A DNA stretch of 64,000 nt from Euclidia mi. Lineage: Eukaryota > Arthropoda > Insecta > Lepidoptera > Erebidae. The notes under the pieces are model-generated. The model did no database searches. It had not been told where the DNA came from and worked only from the letters and a program-made list of their open reading frames with translations. The position numbers and the translations under genes were made by a program. Where the stretch lies: assembly GCA_944739405.2 (NCBI GenBank), contig OX123193.2, positions 10,238,331 to 10,302,330 of the forward strand. Reading direction: 5' to 3'. Below are positions 42,598 to 54,120 of this stretch, in pieces; the stretch's first letter is position 1, and every line of letters starts with the position of its first letter.

Positions 42598-44165
42598 ATG
42601 TCAGCTATCAAGGACTTGCGTGCGGCTGCTGGTGCTATTGCATCAGATTTGCGCTGGTTTGCCTCGGCCAGTGCCTTAGTGAACCGGCCTGATCGCCAGC
42701 AGGCCTTACTACAAAGGTACGAGTGAATTGACGATCGCCTGGCAAGTGTGGAACAGCAATTCCGCACTTTCAGCACTTGCTGTCTTGATGTGACAGCAAG
42801 TGCTGCGAAATAAGGTCAGCGAAGACTATGCCCTATGTATTAGACCTGTATGATGCTGTCTTCAATACTGCGAGACAACTAGTTGCCGATAGGGAAGGGC
42901 AACCCGGCCCTACTTTGGACCTCCCCCATTTTGATGGCTGCCTAGGAAGCTACCTGGGCTTCGTTAATTTGTTCGACAGCCTGGTCAATGACAGGGCTGA
43001 CCTTCGGCCAGCACAAAAATTAGCATATTTAATGTCGGTTCTGGATGGGGAGGCTAAGGGCCTCATCCAGCATCTGCCCGTGTCTGACGAGGCGTACCAG
43101 ACGGCTCGGGACCTAATTACCCGTAGGTACCATAATAAGCGTGGTCTCGCCGACACGCACATCGAGCAGATTTTGGGTTTGCCAACGCTCACTCAGGTCT
43201 CTGGGTTGCGCACCCAACTTTTGAACCCGCTTTTGGTGGCCATCAACGCACTTAAGTGCCTTGACCTGCCCGTGGACCAATGGTCCTATCTATTGGTGCA
43301 CATTGTGTTAAAGAAGCTGCCTGCCGACCTGAGGTCGCGTTTTGAGCAGCGCTTTGGTGGGGATAGCGCGACCCATCTGCCCCCCTTTGCTGACCTGGAG
43401 AGGTTCCTGGAGGATGAGTGCCGGGTCTTGGACAACTCCGATGGTGACACGCCGGCTAAGACGCAGCCGCCCAAGGTCAAGGAACAGGCTCGCGTTCACA
43501 CCCGAGCCAATGTTGACCGGCGCCCTCCTCGCTTTGCAGTCACGCAGAGCCCAGTGGAGTGCTCTTACTGCAAGGTCACGGGGCACAGAACGGCCAGTTG
43601 TAGGGCATTCTTGGACCTACATGTCGCCTCTCGTAGGCGCATCGCGAATGCCCGCCGCCTTTGCTTCTCTTGCTTGGGGTCCCACTACCAGCGAGACTGC
43701 CCAAACTCTCGCCCCTGTCCTCACTGTGGAGGACAGCATTTGGACATTCTCTGCATGAATGCCAGAGAGGTAGGCCGCTTGTCCAACCAGCCGACGCCGC
43801 GCACGGGCGGGTGTTTTGAAGGTGGCAGCCGAGGCTCACCGGCGCGTAGCCGAGAGTCGCCTCGCTTAATTGATCGCCGCTCACCCCGCTTGGAGAACCG
43901 TAGCGTGCGCACGCCTCCTCTCTCTCGCGCACCTGAATGTGCTGTTCAGCGTCACCAGCACCATGACTGCTGCCCCAGGTATTCCCCTCCTTTGGCGGAG
44001 CGTCCCCGCCTTGACTCGCGTCCACCTCGTTTTGGGCGGGTGCGTCATTATGACCCCCCACAGATGGCGCGCGGATCGAGTCATCGCGCTTTTGAGGACT
44101 TCAAGCCGCACCCTTATTTGGACTTGCCTGGTCCTGGCCAACGGTCGCCACCCAGGCAACAATAG
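42598..44165 (+). pseudogene. gag of BEL element B
   Basis: The ATG at 42598 opens MSAIKDLRAAAGAIASDLRW, interrupted by TGA at 42724-42726 and TAA at 42811-42813; the main frame (frame 0, first ATG 42828) then runs to TAG at 44163. At least one frame change lies at about 42800-42830. The DUF1759-like capsid region (LPHFDGCLGSYLGFVNLF ... LPADLRSRFE) is followed by three zinc knuckles: CSYCKVTGHRTASC, CFSCLGSHYQRDC and CPHCGGQHLDILC, and a long Arg/Ser/Pro-rich tail. The final TAG is in frame with pol, so gag and pol may have been one ORF (CAG to TAG) or may be joined by readthrough. Confidence 0.85.
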
Positions 44166-47100
44166 GTCATTGACCCCTGCCCTATAACGCCAACCTCCCC
44201 CATTGAGACCGTTATCCTACCAACGGTTGCTGTTGGGGTCTGGGGACCCACGGGGACCTCTGTTGTTGTCCGTGCTATATTGGACACAGGTTCACAAGGT
44301 TGCATTGTTTCCACTTATTTGGTAGGGCAGGTTAAATTAAATATGGGTTTATTTCCAAATTGTATACGGGGCATAGGTGACGTAGCCTCTAATGTTGAAG
44401 GGCAAGTTAAGGTTTTGTTTGGCCCTGTTGAATCTTCACACCCGAGGATTAAAACCTCGGCTATTGTGCTGAAGGATATTTTGAGCATGCATCCACAGAA
44501 ACAGCTACCTGCTGCTGTGGTGAATTTGACATCGGGATTGGAACTGGCAGACCCCAAATTTGACACACCAGGACAAATCGACTTGTTGATTGGCTCTGAT
44601 GTCCTCGGTGGAATTTTGATTGGTGGGAAACGGGTCTTGGTGCCAAATGGTTTGACTGCCATCCCGGCCATATTTGGGTTTGCTTTGATGGGACCTGTAC
44701 CTAGGGACCCTCCTCCACCCGAACTTGATAATTTGTTGGCTGTAGGCTCCGCTCTCTCTGATGCGGTTCAGAGGTTTTGGGAGGTAGAGGAGCCCCCTCA
44801 AGCTGCCCGTTTGAATCCAGAGCATGAGGAGTGCGAGCTGTTCTTCCAGAACAACACGGGTCGACTCCGTTCTGGTCGGATCATTACGAGGCTACCTTTT
44901 CTGTCTGTTCGACCTCCGCTTGGTGAGTCACGACCTTTAGCCGAAAAGAGATTGTTGGCTATGGAGCGCCGCATGGGTCGTGGTCCGGAGCTCAGACAGA
45001 AGTATATTGAGTTCATGAGAGAATATGAACAATTGGAACACATGTCAGTGTCAAATTTGGATTGGCGTTCGGTGGAGCATTACTTTCTCCCGCATCATGC
45101 GGTATTGAAGCCATCGACTGGCAAGCTGCGCACAGTGTTTGATGGTTCTGCGCAGACTTCAACTGGCGTATCCTTGAACCAGTGCTTGCATTCTGGTCCC
45201 AAGTTGGTCAAGGATCTTTGTGACGTCATCACCAGCTTCCAACGACATCGGGTTGTCTTTGTGGCCGATACAAAAATGATGTTCAGGCAGACGATTATCC
45301 ACCCTGATGACCGTTGCTTCCAGCTGATCCTTTGGAGAGAGTCTCCTCGTGATCCCATGGTCGTCTACGAGCTCAATACTAATACGTACGGGTTAAGGTC
45401 AAGCCCCTACTTGGCAATACGTTCTCTTTGGGAGCTCGCAGACCGCGAAGGCTTACGTTTCCCACGAGCCTCCGCCATCTTGAAAGACGATATTTACGTC
45501 GATGACATTTGCTCGGGCGCCTCCACAGCGGACGAGGCGATCCTCCTGCGGGACGAATTGATAGGCATTTTGGCCTCCGCTGGTTATGAGTTGCGCAAAT
45601 GGATTTCCAACTCACCAGCGCTTTTGGAAGGCTTGCCAGAGGATCATCAGCAGGATCCACATTTGTTTGAGATTGTTGACAACCCCGCCATAATGGCTGT
45701 TCTCGGCGTGCAGTACAGACCAGTCCAAGACATCTTTACATATAACATAGACTTGAAATTGCCGTGTTCTTGGGCTAAACGTCTCGTATTTATTGTCTAC
45801 TGTCGCCAGAACCTTTGATCCGGACGGTTGGATCTGTCCAATTATATTTTGGGCAAAATGCTTCTTGCAGAAGCTTTGGACAGCAGGATTGACCTGGGAC
45901 GAACCTCTGCACGGCACTCTTGTTGAGGAATGGACCTCCTTTGTATCCTCACTTCCTGCCATCAACGAGATCTCCTTGCCTCGTCCCATCCTTCCTCCCG
46001 GGAAGTACAAGGCCACCCTTCACGGGTTTTGTGATGCCTCGGAACGTGGTCACGCGGCCGTGGTGTACTTGCGCACAGTCAGTGCCTCAGGTAAGTGAGG
46101 GTTTCCCTGATCATGGCGAAGAGCAAGGTAGCACCCCTTCGGACATCCCTGACCATTCCGAAATTGGAGCTCTCGGGAGCAGCACTACTTGTACGCTTAT
46201 TGAACCACGTGTCTAACACTTTGGGTAAAAGTATTTGTATTAATGGGACCTACGCCTGGACAGACAGCCAAATTGTTCTTTGTTGGTTGAAGGCGTCTGT
46301 CCACACTTTGGAGGTATTTGTTGCTAATCGCGTTTCCCAAATCCAGAAATCCGAAGTCAAGCTTGTTTGGAGACACGTGCCAGGTGAGCTCAACCCCGCT
46401 GATTGTGCCTCGCGCGGATGCTTGACGCCTAGTTTGATAGGTCATTCGCTGTGGTGGGATCCGGAATGGTTGAGTCGACCAGAAATTGATTGGCCTCGAA
46501 CGCCAGTTTTGAATACTTCTAATTTGCCGGGTCTACGAACACTCGCTTTTGAGAGGGTAGAATGCGCCTTCGACCCCGATTTTTTGTTGAATCGTTACAG
46601 CTCCCTCGACAAGTTGTTAGGTGTCACTGCTTGGATAAAGCGTTTTGTTTTTAATTTTAGGCACCCACAACAGAAACGACTGACACCGTTTATCTCACCA
46701 CAGGAACGAAAGGAGTCCCTCACCTTTTGGGTTCGTTCTGTGCAATTGGCGCATTTTGAAAAGGAGATTGCTATCCTTAAATCAGGGAGATCGAAATTGT
46801 CGGGAGCTGTCTCTAAATTGAACCCCTTTTTGGACGATACGGGTCTCTTGCGCGTTGGAGAGCGTCTCAAGAACGCGAACCTCCCTTACGGAGCACGTCA
46901 CCCCCTTTTGTTACCTAAGGACGGTCATTTGGTACGCTTGTTGGTAACTGACCGTCACCTTAAAATTTCGCATGCTGGTTGTAATGCGCTCTTGGCCATT
47001 TTGCAACGCGAGTTTTGGATCTTGTCTGCCCGAAGAATTATTCGGAGTGTAGTCTTTCGCTGCATCCCTTGCTATAAGCTCAAGGCTTCTACCATGCAGC

Positions 47101-48050
47101 CCTTGATGGGGGACTTACCGGCAGATCGCGTAACTGAAAGCAGGACGTTTGACGGTGTTGGCACGGACTTCGCTGGTCCCTTTTTGGTAGAAACGTCGAC
47201 ACTTCGAAACAGCAAGACTGTCAAGGCCACAAAGGCCTAAAAGGTCTCCACAAAGGCCGTACACTTAGAACTGGTCTCCTCGCTTACGACCGAGGCGTTT
47301 GTAGCCACATTTGACAGATTTGTATCCCGCAGAGGGCTGCCTTCCTTGATCCGTTCTGACTGCGGCACTAACTTCAAGGGCACCTATAATTATTTGAATG
47401 ATGTTGTTAATTTCCTTGAAACCAACAAGGCTGATATAGGTGATAGGCTTGCCCGACGTGGGATAAATTGGTTGTTTTCCCCACCAAATTGTCCACACTG
47501 GGGTGGTATATTTGAGGCCGCCGTAAAATCGGCCAAAACACACTTGCGCAGGACAATCGGTGAATCTGTCCTTACCTTTGAGGAACTCGCAACTGTGTTT
47601 TGTAAGATCGAGGCCGTTTTGAACTCTCGGCCGTTGTGCCCGATCTCCTCAGATCCGAATGATTTGGAGGCCCTTACGCCGGGCCATTTTTTGATTGGTC
47701 GCCCACTTTTCGCCTTGCCTGAGTACCCCTATATTGATACGAGACCTGGTCGTCTCTCGCGTTTTGAATTGGTACGCCAGATTACTCAGAGCTTTTGGAA
47801 ACGCTGGAATTTGGAATATTTGCACATACTCCAGCAACGCGTTAAGTGGACCGACAAGACCGATCCACCTAAGATTGGAGACCTCGTTTTGATCAAGGAG
47901 GCTAACCTTCCGCCACTCAGATGGCGCAGGGGGCGCATCCTTCATTTGGTAACTGGGGCTGATGGAGTTCCCCGATTTGCTGAGGTCTTGGTGGACGGTT
48001 CGATTCTGAGGAGAGCGGTTGCAACATTGTCACGTCTACTAACCGATTAG
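44166..48050 (+). pseudogene. pro-pol of BEL element B
   Basis: Frame 0 to 45818: protease with DTG at 44283 (ILDTGSQGC), RT with YVDD at 45495-45506. Frame change near 45790 (about +1), then frame 1 to 46098 with RNase H FCDASERGH (Asp codon 46033); frame change near 46094 (-1), then frame 0 with YAWTDSQIVLCWL, the integrase zinc region, catalytic Asp codons at 47166 (GTDFAGP) and 47358 (SDCG) and Glu at 47514 (IFEAA), and the C-terminal domain (LPPLRWRRGRIL), stop 48048-48050. TAA at 47238 sits in a scrambled patch with repeated AAGGCC, about two codons shorter than the matching part of element A. All catalytic residues are present, but no uninterrupted polyprotein can be read. Confidence 0.9.
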
Positions 48051-48067
48051 CGGACCGGTAGGCCGGT

Positions 48068-48081
48068 CCGGGGCGGGTGGA
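48068..48081 (+). promoter_or_regulatory. Polypurine tract of BEL element B
   Basis: CCGGGGCGGGTGGA directly before the 3' LTR, the position needed for plus-strand priming. Confidence 0.65.
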
Positions 48082-48842
48082 TGTTTGAAATAGAATTAGT
48101 TTTTATTATAAGTCAAATCGATTATATCGATTAAGTAACATTTTGTTAAGTCTATTGAAAATTTCTGACAATGGTCACACTGAACTGTCACTTCCGTTCT
48201 TGCCTTGAAAAATTATCACGCCGGTCTTGGTCGTCTGGTACGTAAAATATCGCTTTTTGAATTAACGCGAATTGAATTAACTTGTATAATTGAACTAAAT
48301 TGAGTAAACCGTCTTGAATGCCGCCTGATCTAGTGCTGGCAACGGTAAATTGTGATAAAAGACATTGTGAACTATTGATTGACATAAATTGATCGCCCCT
48401 TTGAAAGCACATAAACCAGCTTCGCGAATTTGTATTGTGAATTCTTACCCTGCCGCCTTTGGTTTGCCCGGCAAAAGTTGAGTTGAACATTGACATTTGT
48501 AAAACTGAATTGTGATTTGTGAATCCTGTGAACGTGCATCGTGCCCTCGTACCAACGGAGAGGACATCAAGTTGGAAGGAACAGCTAAGTGGATAATTCA
48601 TTCAATCTATCGTGGCCACCTTAGTTTTGTTTGTTTTTCCCTAACTTAGTTCCACTCCTGGCATCAGTAAGAGTTGGTAAGACATTTTATTAATATTAGG
48701 TGTAGTTAGGATTATAATTCATCGCTGTGCAACGCAGTGCATTGTGTCTGGATCCTTGTCTATCGTGGTCAGGTAGATGTATTACACCTTCCACTGCAAC
48801 TCTGTTCCAAAAATCTCTACCTGGCTACGGTAATTCTAGACA
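48082..48842 (+). repeat. 3' LTR of BEL element B
   Basis: 761 bp; differs from the 5' LTR at about seven single bases that I can see (for example GCGGTGTATTG against GCAGTGCATTG). Followed by CTTTT. Confidence 0.93.
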
Positions 48843-48847
48843 CTTTT

Positions 48848-49196
48848 AGTTCAAAATAGTTCATGAACTCTATATGAGAAGTTGTTTTGAGAATTAAGTA
48901 CACAATCATTTCATATCAGAAACATAACTTCTATATGCTGTTTCTAGTCATCTACGAAGCCATTAGAATTTCGTATGACCTAGAATTTTGATGCTAAAAT
49001 ACACGAGGTTACAGACTTTCATTCGAATAACGATAACATATTTGTGAACCTGTACGTATTTTGGACTGCTTTGTGGCCGCATTATCATTTAGAATTATCC
49101 AGTAGATATTCGTTAAGAGCTTCATAACATAACCTAAGTAATATCTTTATCATTTTGAAATTCAGTAATTGGCACTTTACTAAAATAAACAAACAT
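48848..49196. other. Unassigned DNA between BEL B and LINE copy 2
   Basis: AT-rich, no gene or repeat recognised. The LINE coding sequence starts at about 49197, so this is probably the old target DNA. Confidence 0.5.
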
Positions 49197-49200
49197 CATC

Positions 49201-49617
49201 AAGCAGCGCCTTCAGGTTGATTCCTTCACTGTAGCGGATATCAAGCGATGCCACAGGATGGGCCGACAGCAATCCAGTAAGAAACCCAGGCCCATACTCT
49301 TCAAACTTCATAGTGTTTCGTTGCGAGACACCATCTGGTTTGCAAAGACCAAACTTAAGGGAGCCGGCATAACAGTGTCAGAGTTTCTGACTCGTTCACG
49401 TCACACAATGTTCATGGCAGCGCGTGAGAGGTTTGGCGTGGCAAAGTGTTGGACCAGGGAGGGCTCCGTCTACGTTCTTGGCGCTGATGGACAACGACAC
49501 CGGATTCTTGGCATGGGAGATCTCGACAACATCAAATGTTTAGACTCCGAGAAACCTGCTACGAAGATGCAAGCAGCGAAGTCGAGACGGACTGCAGCAG
49601 CACCAAAGAAATAGGTT
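49201..49617 (+). CDS. LINE ORF1 C-terminal half (FP-like domain), N-terminus missing
   Basis: Open from the truncation point (KQRLQVDSFTVADIKRCHRM) through RPRPILFKLHSVSLRDTIWF, FLTRSRHTMFMAARERFGVA and CWTREGSVYVLGADG to a basic tail ending KK, stop about 49612-49614. The block order (R-P-I-L-V-K-L, then L-T...R, then W-T-R-x-G) matches the baculovirus FP-like domain of arthropod LINE ORF1 proteins, which bind nucleic acid. The ATG at 49258 is internal and should not be taken as a real start. Confidence 0.7.
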
Positions 49618-50144
49618 TAGAATTACATATTTACATATTTGCAGGCTTAGGTGAATTGCCTTACTTTTCTTTTCTACTACCTTCTTCATTCCTATTATCA
49701 TTTTAAAACTGTTTCTAACTTTCAGACATTTTTTTTTTTTCACTATGACATCTGTCACTGACGTCACTGTCAAACCTACCTCTCAAATATTTCGAACAAT
49801 CTGAATACGTGGCTTTTAATCTTTCTTCTTATTTCCGAACTTTATTATTTTGTTTCATAAATTATGTTAAATTACATTTACTTTATTCCTGTTTGTGTAA
49901 AATGTTAATTCACCTGGTCTGCACGTTTGTTTTACTTTGTATGTTTATTTACTTCCTAGTTTTATTTATGCTGTCGTAAATTTAGTGTTTTGATCATTTT
50001 TCTCAACACTTTTATTTCTTCTTCCCAAGACACGCAACTGGCGGGTGGGCTTGAAGATCGTGGTTTATTATTTATTTTTTGTTTTATTCTATTTTTTTGT
50101 GTTTTTATTATATATATTATATATTATTTTAATATTACGTATTT
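49618..50144 (+). other. Inter-ORF spacer of LINE copy 2
   Basis: About 525 bp, AT-rich. TGTCACTGACGTCACTGTCA near 49750 and CTGGCGGGTGG at 50038-50048 correspond to blocks in the spacer of copy 1, although the two families have diverged widely. Confidence 0.6.
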
Positions 50145-53069
50145 ATGTGTAGTTGCACTAGCGATGATGAAAGTTTTGTTAGCGCTTCTAGCCTGAATGA
50201 TAGTTTCACTAGCTTGCCCTCTCTCACAGAAACTCTGCAGGCTCAGTTTTCTGACGTGCCAAAGAACTTCAATGTAGTCCATATAAATGCTCAAAGTATT
50301 CCAGCTCATTTCTCCGATATGCTGACAACTTTTGACTGTAAGAACATACACGCTATTCTTATTTCGGAGTCGTGGCTTAAACCATGCCTTCCATCTATCT
50401 CCTACTCTCTACCTGGTTTCCACCTAATCAGGAATGATCGGGCGGATCGTGCTGGTGGCGGTGTTGCTATATATCTTCGTGAACAAATACCTTTTCGTGT
50501 AATAAGCATCTCAGCACAGCCACCGCCATCAGACGCCGGCGAGCATCTCTTTTTAGAAGTGGAACTAAACCATTCTAAAGTCCTTCTAGGTGTCTATTAC
50601 TCTCCTTCTTCACGCATAAATTTCTTTTCATCTTTCGACCAACTTCTTGAATCCTTAATCCCTTCTTACAGTCACACAATCATAATGGGAGATTTTAATA
50701 CCTGTATGTTAAAACAGGACACACGCTCGTCTTCTCTTAAACGCGTTCTAGAATCTAATAATTTAACTCTTCTTCCTCTTAGTGCTACGCATCACTTTCC
50801 AAATTCTGTTCCTTCTCTTCTCGACCTCATCTTTGTTTCTTCCCCTAGTCTAGTTTGCAGGCACGGCCAATGCTCTGCTGATGCTTTCTCCTATCATGAC
50901 TTGCTCTATCTTTCTTTTAGAATACGTACCCCTAAAGCAAAAGCGAGAGTTATTATGCAGCGCAATTTCAGTGACATGGATCGTTCGCTACTCTGCGAAG
51001 ACGCCCGCAAAATTGATTGGTCTCCTTTGCTTAACTCAGACTGTGTGGACGATAAACTGCAGATATTTACAGATAACATAATACAGCTCTATGATAAACA
51101 TGCTCCAATACGGCCTATAAAGTTGAAACACTTACCAGCGCCTTGGCTGACACAAGATATTAAAAACTTATTGTCCAAAAAAGCTGCGGCCAAAGCGAGA
51201 TACAAGCGACGACCAACTTCCATAAACTTGGAGAAATATGTTAATGTAAGAAATCTTTGCAACAAGGTGTGTAGGAAAGCACAACGCCAACATATCCATA
51301 TCTCTGTTCAAAACGGAGATCCGGCTAAAGTCTGGAAATTTCTTAAAAAACTGGGAGTTGGCAAGTCACGTGATGAAGTCCTCCTCAAAGACATAGATAT
51401 AAATTCTTTAAACGTACATTTCACAGCTTCGTCCAATTTTGACGGGACCACTAAAACAAACACTTTACTAGATCTTTCAAAAATCTCAGCTCCCAAATAT
51501 TCTCCTTTTGTTTTCGAGCAATTTACTTGTTGTGATGTTCAAAAGAGCATAACATCAATCTCATCCAATGCTGTTGGTAGTGACTGTATCAGTCGAAACA
51601 TGGTTCTCCCTATCCTTGATGAAATCCTTTCTATCCTGTGCCATATTCTAAATCATTCTATAACTACCGGTATCTTTCCCTCAGCGTGGAAAGATGCGCA
51701 AATAATTCCTCTCCCAAAAAATCCGAAGCCATCTTCCTTCTCTGATTACCGCCCTATATCTATATTGCCATTCCTATCCAAAGTTCTTGAGCGTCTGATA
51801 CATAAACAACTTTCCACATTCCTCACTAAGAACGCTCTCCTAAATCCCTTCCAATCAGGTTTTCGTCCTGGACATAGTACTGCCACAGCACTGGTACATA
51901 TTACCGATGAGATTAGACTGGGTATGGATAGTGGAAAGCTCACGCTACTTTCTCTACTTGATTTTAGCAATGCTTTCAACACAGTGGATTTCCACATCCT
52001 GCTTGGCATACTCCGCTCTATTAACATATCTCCAACAGTGATTGACTGGTTTCATAGTTACCTGTTTGGGCGGCGACAGCGTATACGCGTTGAGGAATCG
52101 TACTCTTCTTGGTGTAATACGACTGCCGGTGTTCCGCAGGGTGGCGTTTTATCTCCGTTACTTTTCGCAATTTTTATAAATTCTATCTCTCAACAGTTAA
52201 TTTCGTCCTACCACCTTTACGCAGATGACTTACAAATTTACTCGCAGGCACCACTAGAATCGGTAGCAGATGTATTTTCTGCTATAAACTCGGACTTAGC
52301 ACAAATCTGTGAGTGGAGTAAAAAGTATGGGCTCAAGATTAATCCATCTAAAACGCAAATGATTCTTATCGGTAGTCCCAGAATGATCTCTAAGTTATAT
52401 TGGTCAACGCTACCTGAGATTAAATTCGACGGCAATGTATTAGCTCTTACTGATCATGTGAAAAGCTTGGGGTTATGCATGGATAAAACTTTAACCTGGG
52501 GGTATCAAATGCAGGAGACTAGTCGAAAACTATTCGCGTCAGCAGGCTCGTTGCGTAGGCTACGGAATTTTCTCCCAACGGCCACTAAAATTGCGCTGGC
52601 ACAGTCATTACTTCTCCCAGTACTCGATTATGCTGATGTCAGCTATCTTGACCTTACTGAGGAGCAACTTGATAAACTTGAGCGTCTCCAAAACTTTTGT
52701 ATTAGATTCATATTTGGATTACGTAAATATGATCACGTATCAGAATTTCGTAGCAAACTCAAGTGGCTCCCAATTCGTCTTCGCAGGAATACTCATATTC
52801 TTACATTACTGTATAATATCCTATTCAACCCGGACACCCCTTCGTATCTCAAAGAACGTTTTAAGTTCCTTCATGACACACATGCAAAGTTTCTGAGGTC
52901 GTCTAAGGATCTGAGGCTGCAGATGCCAACACATTCCACAAATTTCTATGACAAGTCCTTTACTGTGCAAGCAGTACGCTTGTGGAATGCGTTGCCGATA
53001 GAAATTAGGCAAGCAAACTCGCTTGGCATATTCAGAAACGCCTTAAAACGGCATTACTTGGCTATGTGA
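50145..53069 (+). CDS. LINE ORF2: AP endonuclease + reverse transcriptase, uninterrupted
   Basis: 974 residues without a break. Endonuclease (about 45-270): VVHINAQSIPAH, SESWLKP, RAGGGVAIYL, IMGDFNTC, SYHDLLYLSF, so Asn, Glu, Arg, Asp and His sites are all visible. RT (about 450-750): VGSDCISRNM, YRPISILPFLSKV, QSGFRPGHSTATA, DFSNAFNTVD, PQGGVLSPLLFAIF and YADD at 52218-52229. The C-terminal region ends LWNALPIEIRQANSLGIF. It nicks target DNA and primes cDNA synthesis in place. The ATG at 50145 follows an AT-only stretch and matches the start position in copy 1. ORF1 of this copy is incomplete, so it could move only with ORF1 protein supplied by another copy. Confidence 0.93.
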   Translation: MCSCTSDDESFVSASSLNDSFTSLPSLTETLQAQFSDVPKNFNVVHINAQSIPAHFSDMLTTFDCKNIHAILISESWLKPCLPSISYSLPGFHLIRNDRADRAGGGVAIYLREQIPFRVISISAQPPPSDAGEHLFLEVELNHSKVLLGVYYSPSSRINFFSSFDQLLESLIPSYSHTIIMGDFNTCMLKQDTRSSSLKRVLESNNLTLLPLSATHHFPNSVPSLLDLIFVSSPSLVCRHGQCSADAFSYHDLLYLSFRIRTPKAKARVIMQRNFSDMDRSLLCEDARKIDWSPLLNSDCVDDKLQIFTDNIIQLYDKHAPIRPIKLKHLPAPWLTQDIKNLLSKKAAAKARYKRRPTSINLEKYVNVRNLCNKVCRKAQRQHIHISVQNGDPAKVWKFLKKLGVGKSRDEVLLKDIDINSLNVHFTASSNFDGTTKTNTLLDLSKISAPKYSPFVFEQFTCCDVQKSITSISSNAVGSDCISRNMVLPILDEILSILCHILNHSITTGIFPSAWKDAQIIPLPKNPKPSSFSDYRPISILPFLSKVLERLIHKQLSTFLTKNALLNPFQSGFRPGHSTATALVHITDEIRLGMDSGKLTLLSLLDFSNAFNTVDFHILLGILRSINISPTVIDWFHSYLFGRRQRIRVEESYSSWCNTTAGVPQGGVLSPLLFAIFINSISQQLISSYHLYADDLQIYSQAPLESVADVFSAINSDLAQICEWSKKYGLKINPSKTQMILIGSPRMISKLYWSTLPEIKFDGNVLALTDHVKSLGLCMDKTLTWGYQMQETSRKLFASAGSLRRLRNFLPTATKIALAQSLLLPVLDYADVSYLDLTEEQLDKLERLQNFCIRFIFGLRKYDHVSEFRSKLKWLPIRLRRNTHILTLLYNILFNPDTPSYLKERFKFLHDTHAKFLRSSKDLRLQMPTHSTNFYDKSFTVQAVRLWNALPIEIRQANSLGIFRNALKRHYLAM

Positions 53070-53440
53070 CTGAAGTTTCATATTCTATTTAGTTCGATGT
53101 AACTACGTATTTTGTATGGCTATATGTATATTACATGTATTATGTATTTATATATTTGTGTATTTATTGATTTATGTATTTATGTTTTTATGTATTTATG
53201 TATTGATGTATTTATGTACTTGTGTATCTATACATCTATCCTTACTTAATTTTATGACTACACCACTGTTTTTCTTTCTCTGATCTTTTCCAGTCCATCC
53301 CAAGGTTGCCTGGAAGAAATTGCTTTCAGCGATAAGGCCGCCTATTGTACATACCTATATTGAATTGTATCATGTTTTGTAGCATTTGTATCGTATCTGG
53401 TGTACAATAAAGAATTTTCTATCTATCTATCTATCTATCT
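53070..53440 (+). other. LINE copy 2 3' UTR and (CTAT)n tail
   Basis: TATTTATG-like repeats at 53140-53230, a complex block (TTTCCAGTCCATCCCAAGG, AAGGCCGCCTATTGTACATA), AATAAAG at 53407 and the CTAT microsatellite. Confidence 0.7.
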
Positions 53441-53904
53441 AAAATGTAAACGGTTATAAAACATGACTTGTTATATATATATTGTTTTGATCAATACGCT
53501 ATACTTATTCAAAGTTTCATTAAAAACAGTTCAGTATCTTTTGTAGAAAGAAGTAACAAACATTTATACATGTATCCATCCTACGCTTTGTACAAAGTTG
53601 GTTCAACTCGTAAATTAACAACAGTTCTAGAACCGTCCGAAATATCCTTGAACCGGGTAACATGGTCAAACTTAAGTCTTCCTTTGTATTGAAATGTTCC
53701 AACAAAATCATATTGTCTCTGTTAAGCCTACACTTTGTATGGAGGACAAAAGGATAGTAGAATAATTTTAGGTATCAAACTGTGAGGTCGTTGACCTTTG
53801 TCTATACTCGTGATCGGTTGGTTATCAGAAACAGCAGTTGTCCAGACGGAGTGCCTCTGTAATGGCAGTCACAAGCACTCTTGATAACTACCGGAATTCC
53901 TTTA
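53441..53904. other. Unassigned DNA
   Basis: No gene seen; short overlapping ORFs on both strands at 53468-53711 have no motif. Confidence 0.45.
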
Positions 53905-54120
53905 ATTGATGTTTTTTTATTTATTTTTTATTCGATTAGCCGCAAACAAGCAGACGGTTCACCTGATGGTGAGCAATTCCCGCTGTTCATGGACTCAAGG
54001 ATCACCAGAGAAGTGGGTTGTCACAAGTGCGTTGTGGTCCTTTGGGTTGGGCAAAATGACAGGTGAAGGAGTGGAATGAGGGAGAAGGAATGGGCAATGG
54101 GACCTTTTTGGGGGTTGGCA
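53905..54120 (-). repeat. Non-LTR 3' end family (minus), relative of 38.2 kb
   Basis: CAAGCAGACGGTTCACCTGA, GGTGAGCAATTCCCGC, CATGGACTC and GGGTTGTCACAAGTGCGTTG are the inverse of the phrases in the 38230-38550 repeat. T-rich at its left end, as expected for a minus-strand A tail. Confidence 0.65.

Larger units (their letters stand above)
41110..48842 (+). mobile_element. BEL/Pao LTR retrotransposon B, 7.7 kb, full structure
   Basis: Two 761-bp LTRs (TGTTTGAAATAG ... TTCTAGACA), a 5-bp TSD, leader, gag, protease, RT, RNase H, integrase and a purine-rich tract. Coding is visibly richer in G/C and in TTG leucine codons than the surroundings and than element A, and protein similarity to A is low, so the two are different families. 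Lesions: TGA and a frame change in gag's N-terminus, TAG between gag and pol, frame changes near 45790 and 46094, TAA at 47238. The LTRs differ at about seven sites by eye (about 1%). Confidence 0.93.
49197..53440 (+). mobile_element. CR1/Jockey-like LINE, copy 2, 5' truncated with intact ORF2
   Basis: Begins inside ORF1 (AAGCAGCGCCTTCAGGTTGA), then an inter-ORF spacer like that of copy 1, an uninterrupted ORF2, a 3' UTR with TATTTATG repeats and a (CTAT)n tail at 53418-53440. Its 3' UTR contains CCCAAGGTTGCCTGG, loosely like the AAGGTTGACAGGAGAGAA end at 31.2 kb. It is a different family from copy 1 (ORF2 proteins roughly half identical by eye). TSD not resolved. Confidence 0.88.

Noticed and set aside
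49180..53455. TSD of LINE copy 2 (CTAAAATAAAC against CTAAAATGTAAAC)
   Set aside because: The left word does not abut the element start, and AT-rich words match easily by chance.
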